DNA of 10,356 nucleotides from Candidatus Eiseniibacteriota bacterium (GTDB taxonomy: Bacteria > Eisenbacteria > RBG-16-71-46), in contig VBOS01000079.1 of NCBI GenBank assembly GCA_005893185.1, positions 520 to 10,875 of the forward strand, written 5' to 3'. A program made the position numbers and the translations under genes. The notes beneath the pieces were generated by a model, which was not told where the DNA came from, ran no database searches, and worked only from the letters and a program-made list of their open reading frames with translations. Below are positions 6,587 to 10,356 of this stretch, piece by piece. Numbering within the stretch: the first letter of the stretch is position 1; each line of letters opens with the position of its first letter.

Positions 6587-8127
6587 ATGTACGCGACGCG
6601 CAGCCGGTGCGTCCTCTCGAGCCGGCGCCGTGCCATGCGTATCGGTGCTCGGCGTCTCGCGGTGATCGTGGGCGCCGTGATGGCGGCGAGCATGATCCAC
6701 GGATGCGCGGCCCTGCGCACCATCCGCTACCGCGATCCCGATGCGGACCGGCCGCCCACGATCTTCCACCAAGCCCTCGTCCATCGCTCCGACGATCCGG
6801 CGCCGTTCACCCTGGCTGCTCCACAGCGTGCGGATCTGGACACCTTGACCGTGCGCGACGTCGATCTCGAGATGCGGCCGCTCGCCGAGTACCTGAGGCG
6901 ACGTCACGTCCGCGCGTTTCTCGTCGCCCGAGACGACACGATTCTCTACGAGCGCTACTTCGAGGGCTACGGGCACTCCTGGGTCGCGCACTCCAGAGCG
7001 GCGCGATCCGCAGCCTCGACGACAGCGTCACCGCGTATGTGCCGGAGCTGCTGCGGCAGCCCGCCTATCGCGGCGTGACCCTCCGCCACCTGCTGGCGAT
7101 GGAATCGGGCATCGCCTACACGCGTACCAACGGGCACATGTGGCACGACCTGCGGTCGAGCGACGCGCGCTTCTTTTATAGCGGCAACCTCGAGCGCTCA
7201 CTCCTCGGCCAGCATCGAGAGGATCCCCCGGGCCTGCGCTGGGCCTACAAGGACAGCGATGCCGACCTGATGGGATGGGTCCTGGCCCGCGCCACCGGGC
7301 ACACCGTCGCGCGGCAGCTCGAGGAGATCTGGCGCCCGATGGGCGCGGAGTTCGACGCGAGCTGGGACCTCGACCGCCGCAACGGCCACGAGCACACCTC
7401 CTCGGGCCTGAACGCGACCGCGCGGGACTTCGCCCGCTTCGGCCTTCTCTACCTGCAGGGCGGTAACCGGCGGGGTGAGACCATCGTGCCGCGCGACTGG
7501 GTCCAGGCCTCGACAACCCTGGACCGGTCCCGAACCGAGCCCGAGGTGGCGACTTGGTGGCAGATGCAGCACCAGCACTACTGGTGGATCCCCATGCAGA
7601 ACTGGGAGGCCGAGCACGATTTCTTCGCGGACGGCTCGCGGGGACAACGCATCTACGTTCATGCCGGGTCCCACATCGTCATCGTTCAGCTCGCCAACGA
7701 CAGCCGGCAGGAGTTCCCGTTCCGGAAGATCGTTCACTACCTCGTGGGCGAGCCCTTCCGCTACCCGCGGAGCATTGCCGGACAGCTGCTGGGCGCGGCC
7801 CGCCGGGGCGCCGACGCCGACTCGGTGCGCCGCCTCTATCACGCGCTCATGGAGCGGGCCCAGGCGCGGCCCGCGGAATTCGTCATCAACGAAGCGGGAA
7901 TGATCGCCGTGGGGGAGGAGCTCCTGAAGCAGCCCGATAAGTCCGCGGTCGCGGTGGCCGTGCTCGAACTGGAGGTCGAGCGGTCGCCGGCTTCGTACCG
8001 GGCACACGAGGCCCTGGCGAGCGCCTACGAGAAGATCGGCTCGAAGGAGCGGGCGGCTGCCGAGTATCGCGAGGCCTCGAAGCTGGCCCCGTTGCTGGCG
8101 AAGTCGGCATCGGGGACCGGCCGCTAG
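6587..8127 (+). pseudogene. Serine hydrolase (beta-lactamase/S12-like) lipoprotein lacking SxxK, frameshifted
   Basis: The 5' part (6587-6988) encodes a signal with a possible lipobox (MIHG|C, 6692-6706), then MRPLAEYLRRRHVRAFLVARDDTILYERYFEGYG, the lead-in to a class-C-beta-lactamase-like domain. Where the family continues with S-x-S-x-A-K-S-F (nucleophile Ser and Lys), homology jumps to ALQSGAIRSLDDSVTAYVPELL in a second frame from about 6988. That frame runs to TAG at 8127 with LRHLLAMESGI, YKDSDADLMGWVL (the Y-x-S/N motif, 7246), SSGLNATARDFARFGLLYLQGG and GSRGQRIYV. About 7900-8100 holds a TPR-like segment (AVLELEVERSPASYRAHEALASAYEKIG...). A deletion of perhaps 50 nt has removed the catalytic serine and shifted the frame, so no active enzyme can be made. 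GGGAG at 6577-6581 supports the ATG at 6587; ATG 6635 is an alternative nearer the signal core. The substrate is unknown. Confidence 0.85.
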
Positions 8128-8159
8128 CCCGGGCACGTGGGCTGGACCCCGGCTGGGTC
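8126..8159 (+). terminator. Possible weak hairpins after the serine hydrolase gene
   Basis: Two short adjacent inverted repeats follow the stop: AGCCC (8126-8130) with GGGCT (8139-8143), and GACCC (8145-8149) with GGGTC (8155-8159). Neither is followed by a T-run. From 8160 to the ABC promoter I see no supported gene. Confidence 0.2.
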
Positions 8160-8261
8160 GCATCCTGACCGGCTGGCGGAAGGGCATGCTCGTAGAGCCA
8201 TCGTCGTGACGGTGGACTAGGACGGCGTACTCGCCGATGAAGATCATGCCCAGTCCGCGGT

Positions 8262-8290
8262 TTGGGCTCGCCGCGGAGTGAGGCTATGGT
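8262..8290 (+). promoter_or_regulatory. Candidate leaderless promoter of the ABC exporter
   Basis: TTGGGC (8262-8267) and TATGGT (8285-8290) are separated by 17 nt. The ATG at 8299 follows 8 nt after the -10 and has no Shine-Dalgarno sequence. The message would start at or within a few nt of the start codon. Confidence 0.45.
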
Positions 8291-8298
8291 CCGCGGCC

Positions 8299-9285
8299 AT
8301 GCCCCCGCTCGAGCATCCGCCGGCGCCCGTCGTCGAGACCTCACCACCGCCGCCCTCCGCCCGCGCGGCAGGGAGGCGTGTCATCGAGGTGGCCCATCTG
8401 CGCAAGCTGTACGGCTCCACCGTGGCGGTCGACGACGTCTCCTTCGAGGTGTTCGAGAGCGAGATCTTCGGGCTCATCGGGCCCAACGGCGCCGGCAAGA
8501 CCACGACGATGGAATGTGTCGAAGGCGTCCGCAAGGCCGACACGGGGCGCACCACGGTGCTCGGCCTCGATCCCACGCGTGACGCCAACGCGCTGCAGAA
8601 GCGGATCGGTGTCCAGCTCCAGCAGGCGCAGTTGCAGAAGCGTATCCGCGTCTGGGAAGCGGTCGATCTCTGGGCGTCGCTCTACCCGCGCACGGTCGAC
8701 GGTCGCGAGCTGCTCGCTCAGCTCGGGCTGACCGAAAAACGCAATGCCTCCTTCATGAGTCTCTCGGGCGGGCAGAAGCAGCGGCTCTTCATCGCCTTGG
8801 CGCTCATCAACGACCCCGAGGTGGTGTTCCTCGACGAGCTCACAACGGGGCTCGACCCGCAGGCCCGGCGCGCCATCTGGGATCTGGTGAACGGCATCCG
8901 CAGCCGTGGCAAGACGGTCTTTCTCACCACGCACTTGATGGAAGAAGCCGAGCGGCTCTGCGATCGCGTGGCGATCATCGAGCGCGGGCGTCTCATCGAG
9001 ATGGGCGCACCCGCCGACCTCGTCCGCCGGCACTGCCCCGAGCGCGGCGTGGTGTTCCCCTGCGATCGCACGGGCCTCGCGCGTGAACTGGAGCGCATTG
9101 CGGGAGCCGGGTCGGTTCGCGTCGAGGGCGTCACGTACACGGTAGAGGGGCGGGGTGACGACTTCGTCACCGCCGTCATTCGCTTCATCGCCGCCTACGC
9201 TCTGACCGTTCACGACTTTCGCACCGTGTTCCCGACCCTCGAGGACGTGTTCCTCAAGCTCACCGGGCACGACATCCGGGACTAG
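8299..9285 (+). CDS. ABC-2 type exporter, ATP-binding subunit (DrrA-like)
   Basis: A 328-residue cytoplasmic ATPase that would drive export through the permease encoded 9 nt downstream. It shows the Walker A GPNGAGKTT (61-69), the Q-loop GVQLQQ, the signature LSGGQ (155-159), the Walker B VVFLDEL (175-181), the D-loop TTGLDP, and the switch His212 (TTHLMEEAE). A C-terminal extension of about 85 residues ends in FPTLEDVFLKLTGHDIRD, as in daunorubicin-type exporters. The Pro-rich N-terminus (1-25) is unusual but precedes the normal RRVIEVAHLRKLYG strand. Walker B reads DELT rather than DEPT; the catalytic Glu180 is kept and I believe a subgroup shares this. The start at 8299 fits the -10 spacing; a GTG further upstream in frame at 8278 would overlap the promoter. 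The cargo cannot be told from sequence. Confidence 0.93.
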   Translation: MPPLEHPPAPVVETSPPPPSARAAGRRVIEVAHLRKLYGSTVAVDDVSFEVFESEIFGLIGPNGAGKTTTMECVEGVRKADTGRTTVLGLDPTRDANALQKRIGVQLQQAQLQKRIRVWEAVDLWASLYPRTVDGRELLAQLGLTEKRNASFMSLSGGQKQRLFIALALINDPEVVFLDELTTGLDPQARRAIWDLVNGIRSRGKTVFLTTHLMEEAERLCDRVAIIERGRLIEMGAPADLVRRHCPERGVVFPCDRTGLARELERIAGAGSVRVEGVTYTVEGRGDDFVTAVIRFIAAYALTVHDFRTVFPTLEDVFLKLTGHDIRD

Positions 9286-9294
9286 GCGGCCACC

Positions 9295-10038
9295 ATGCGG
9301 GGACTCTTGAAGCTCACTTGGCTCGAGATCCGGATCTTCGTGCGGGAACCGCTCGGGTTCGTTTCGGCGGTTGGGATTCCGCTCGCCATGTTCCTCGTGC
9401 TCGGCCGCTCCGTGAGCCCGGGCACCGATCACTCGGCACGGACGACGCAGTTCCTGGCACAAGACCTGCCTCTCTTCGTCTCCATCTTCATCTCGATCAA
9501 CGCCGCGATTTCGCTCATCGCGGTCATCTCGATCTACCGCGAGGGTGGCATTCTCAAGCGCCTGCGAGCCACGCCGCTGCGGCCGGCGGTCATCCTCGGG
9601 GCGCACGTACTGGCCAAGCTGGTCTTCACGGGGATCGCGCTCCTGGTCATGGTCCTCGCGGGGCGGCGCTTCTACCCGGTGGCGCTTCACGCGCACGCCC
9701 CGGGCTTCGCGCTCGCGGTCGTCGTGTCGACCGTGGCGATCCTCTGCATGGGCTTCGTCATCGCCAGCATGGTGGGCGCCGCGAGGTTCGCCCAGCTGAT
9801 CGGCGGCGTGGTCTTCTACCCGATGCTCGTGGTCTCGGGCATGTTCGTGCCGCTTTCGTCGCTGCCTCAGCCGATGGCGCTGCTCGGCAGGGCGCTACCC
9901 ATGTCGCACGCGGTCGCGCTCCTTCGCGGCGCGTGGGTCGGAGCGGGCTGGCCCGTGCTGCTGCCCGACCTGGGGGCGCTCGTGCTGACGATCGTGATCT
10001 GCCTCGCGCTCACGACACGCGTCTTTCGCTGGGAGTAG
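9295..10038 (+). CDS. ABC-2 type exporter, permease subunit (DrrB-like)
   Basis: A 247-residue integral membrane protein of the ABC-2 family, the partner of the preceding ATPase. It has six predicted membrane spans at about 21-38, 58-81, 98-123, 137-160, 167-187 and 221-243. After span 2 comes the family hallmark YREGGILKRLRATPL (81-95), the cytoplasmic coupling segment. Span 5 contains YPMLVVSGMFVP, also typical. The ATG at 9295 lies 9 nt after the ATPase stop with no clear Shine-Dalgarno sequence, so the pair is probably translationally coupled as one operon. ATPase and permease would each dimerise. The exported compound is unknown. The small secreted protein just downstream may belong to the same transcript. 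Confidence 0.92.
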   Translation: MRGLLKLTWLEIRIFVREPLGFVSAVGIPLAMFLVLGRSVSPGTDHSARTTQFLAQDLPLFVSIFISINAAISLIAVISIYREGGILKRLRATPLRPAVILGAHVLAKLVFTGIALLVMVLAGRRFYPVALHAHAPGFALAVVVSTVAILCMGFVIASMVGAARFAQLIGGVVFYPMLVVSGMFVPLSSLPQPMALLGRALPMSHAVALLRGAWVGAGWPVLLPDLGALVLTIVICLALTTRVFRWE

Positions 10039-10081
10039 CGGGGCCCCGGATGGAGTGGCTGGCTTCCCAAGGAGGTGTCGC

Positions 10082-10279
10082 GTGAGATTGCGGGCAGTGG
10101 CGCTTTGTGTCGGGCTGCTGCAGCATTTCGTGTTTACGATCGTCGGCGCGGATCATCACACCGAAGACTGGACGTTCCAATTGCCTGAGGGGAAGCAGCT
10201 CCGCGCACGCTTCGACTTGAACCGAGCAACCGAAAGCACTCCCACTCCGGCCGGCAAGGCTCGAGCACGTCCTCATTAG
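10082..10279 (+). CDS. Small exported protein of unknown function, GTG start
   Basis: A 65-residue protein (MRLRAVALCVGLLQHF...). An AAGGAGGT Shine-Dalgarno sequence at 10069-10076, nearly perfect against the 16S tail, sits 5 nt before GTG 10082 and fixes this start; an in-frame ATG further upstream at 10055 would place the Shine-Dalgarno sequence inside the gene. Residues 1-23 look like a signal peptide or membrane anchor (MRLR, then AVALCVGLLQHFVFTIVG), with possible cleavage near GA-DHH. The rest is polar: DHHTEDWTFQLPEGKQLRARFDL, then a Thr/Pro/Arg-rich tail. I recognise no family. It begins 43 nt after the permease gene, so it may share that operon. It could also be the surviving 5' part of a longer gene. 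Confidence 0.55.
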   Translation: MRLRAVALCVGLLQHFVFTIVGADHHTEDWTFQLPEGKQLRARFDLNRATESTPTPAGKARARPH

Positions 10280-10327
10280 CGTCGCGACGCGAGCGCTTGG
10301 TCGCTACGAGCGGGCTGGCCCATGCGG

Positions 10328-10333
10328 TAGATT
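10328..10333 (+). promoter_or_regulatory. Leaderless-type -10 element of the right-edge gene
   Basis: TAGATT lies 8 nt before the ATG at 10342, with no Shine-Dalgarno sequence between. It is the same hexamer as at 842-847. No clear -35 is visible. Confidence 0.4.
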
Positions 10334-10341
10334 CTCGCCTC

Positions 10342-10356
10342 ATGAAGGCGATCGTC
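10342..10356 (+). CDS. Start of a gene cut by the window edge (MKAIV...)
   Basis: ATG AAG GCG ATC GTC reads MKAIV. This is a common opening of zinc-type alcohol dehydrogenase/quinone oxidoreductase (MDR) proteins, but five residues cannot establish a family. The start is supported by the TAGATT element 8 nt upstream. Confidence 0.4.

Noticed and set aside
8160..8247. A minus-strand reading beginning MIFIGEYAVLVHRHDDG in the gap before the ABC genes
   Set aside because: The first 30 residues look protein-like, but there is no recognised family, it continues into antisense of the hydrolase, and its codon choice is mixed. It may be a gene remnant, not supportable as a gene.
8341..9696. A 451-codon minus-strand frame opposite the ABC genes
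   Set aside because: Asp/Arg/Glu/His-rich shadow without domains. The ATPase and permease on the plus strand are certain.
10284..10312. Short inverted repeat with AGCG/CGCT arms after the small exported protein
   Set aside because: Four base pairs plus bulges and no T-tract; too weak to call a terminator.
1..10356. CRISPR arrays, tRNA/rRNA genes, insertion sequences, attachment sites or defence genes
   Set aside because: I looked for regular repeats, tRNA-like cloverleaf ends, transposase motifs and terminal inverted repeats, and saw none.

Overview
This is a GC-rich bacterial window, with coding frames strongly biased to G or C at third positions. It looks like an uncultivated soil-type lineage. 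The relic N-terminus of a Ser/Thr kinase (MPLASGTHLGPYEI), several genes that appear leaderless, and a DUF1801/ArsR/SRPBCC neighbourhood would suit Acidobacteriota, Eisenbacteria, Gemmatimonadota or Myxococcota-like bacteria. I cannot place it more precisely from this sequence alone.

Layout. A secreted beta-rich protein of unknown function lies on the minus strand (115-645). Everything else is on the plus strand. First comes a leaderless-looking promoter followed by the first residues of a protein kinase that stops after 35 codons (854-961). Next is an intact acetate kinase gene, ackA (968-2191), overlapping by ATGA a phosphoketolase gene, xfp (2188-4528). Together these would be a phosphoketolase-to-acetate bypass: sugar phosphate to acetyl phosphate to acetate plus ATP. 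However, xfp carries an internal deletion of about 89 nt that shifts the frame. The second block (4586-6569) holds a DinB-like protein that runs in frame, without a stop, into an ArsR-type regulator; an SRPBCC protein coupled to ArsR by ATGA; a 30-codon small ORF; and a DUF1801 gene broken by a 4-nt tandem duplication. The third block is a serine-hydrolase lipoprotein (beta-lactamase/S12-like) with TPR-like C-terminal repeats (6587-8127). It is frameshifted exactly where its catalytic SxxK motif should be. The last block is a two-gene ABC-2 exporter (8299-10038), a 65-residue exported small protein with a near-perfect Shine-Dalgarno sequence and GTG start (10082-10279), and the first five codons of another gene at the right edge.

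The most notable feature is the density of fresh-looking lesions: three frame-breaking changes in otherwise well-conserved genes within 4.9 kb, plus an apparent lost stop and a truncated kinase relic. Two of the lesions remove catalytic-core segments. Either this stretch is undergoing recent gene decay, or it carries assembly collapses. Read-level data would decide. A second theme is translation initiation: several starts lack a Shine-Dalgarno sequence and have a -10-like hexamer 6-8 nt before the ATG, while others have very strong Shine-Dalgarno sequences. I see no new defence or mobile system, no CRISPR array, no tRNA or rRNA, and no insertion sequence.
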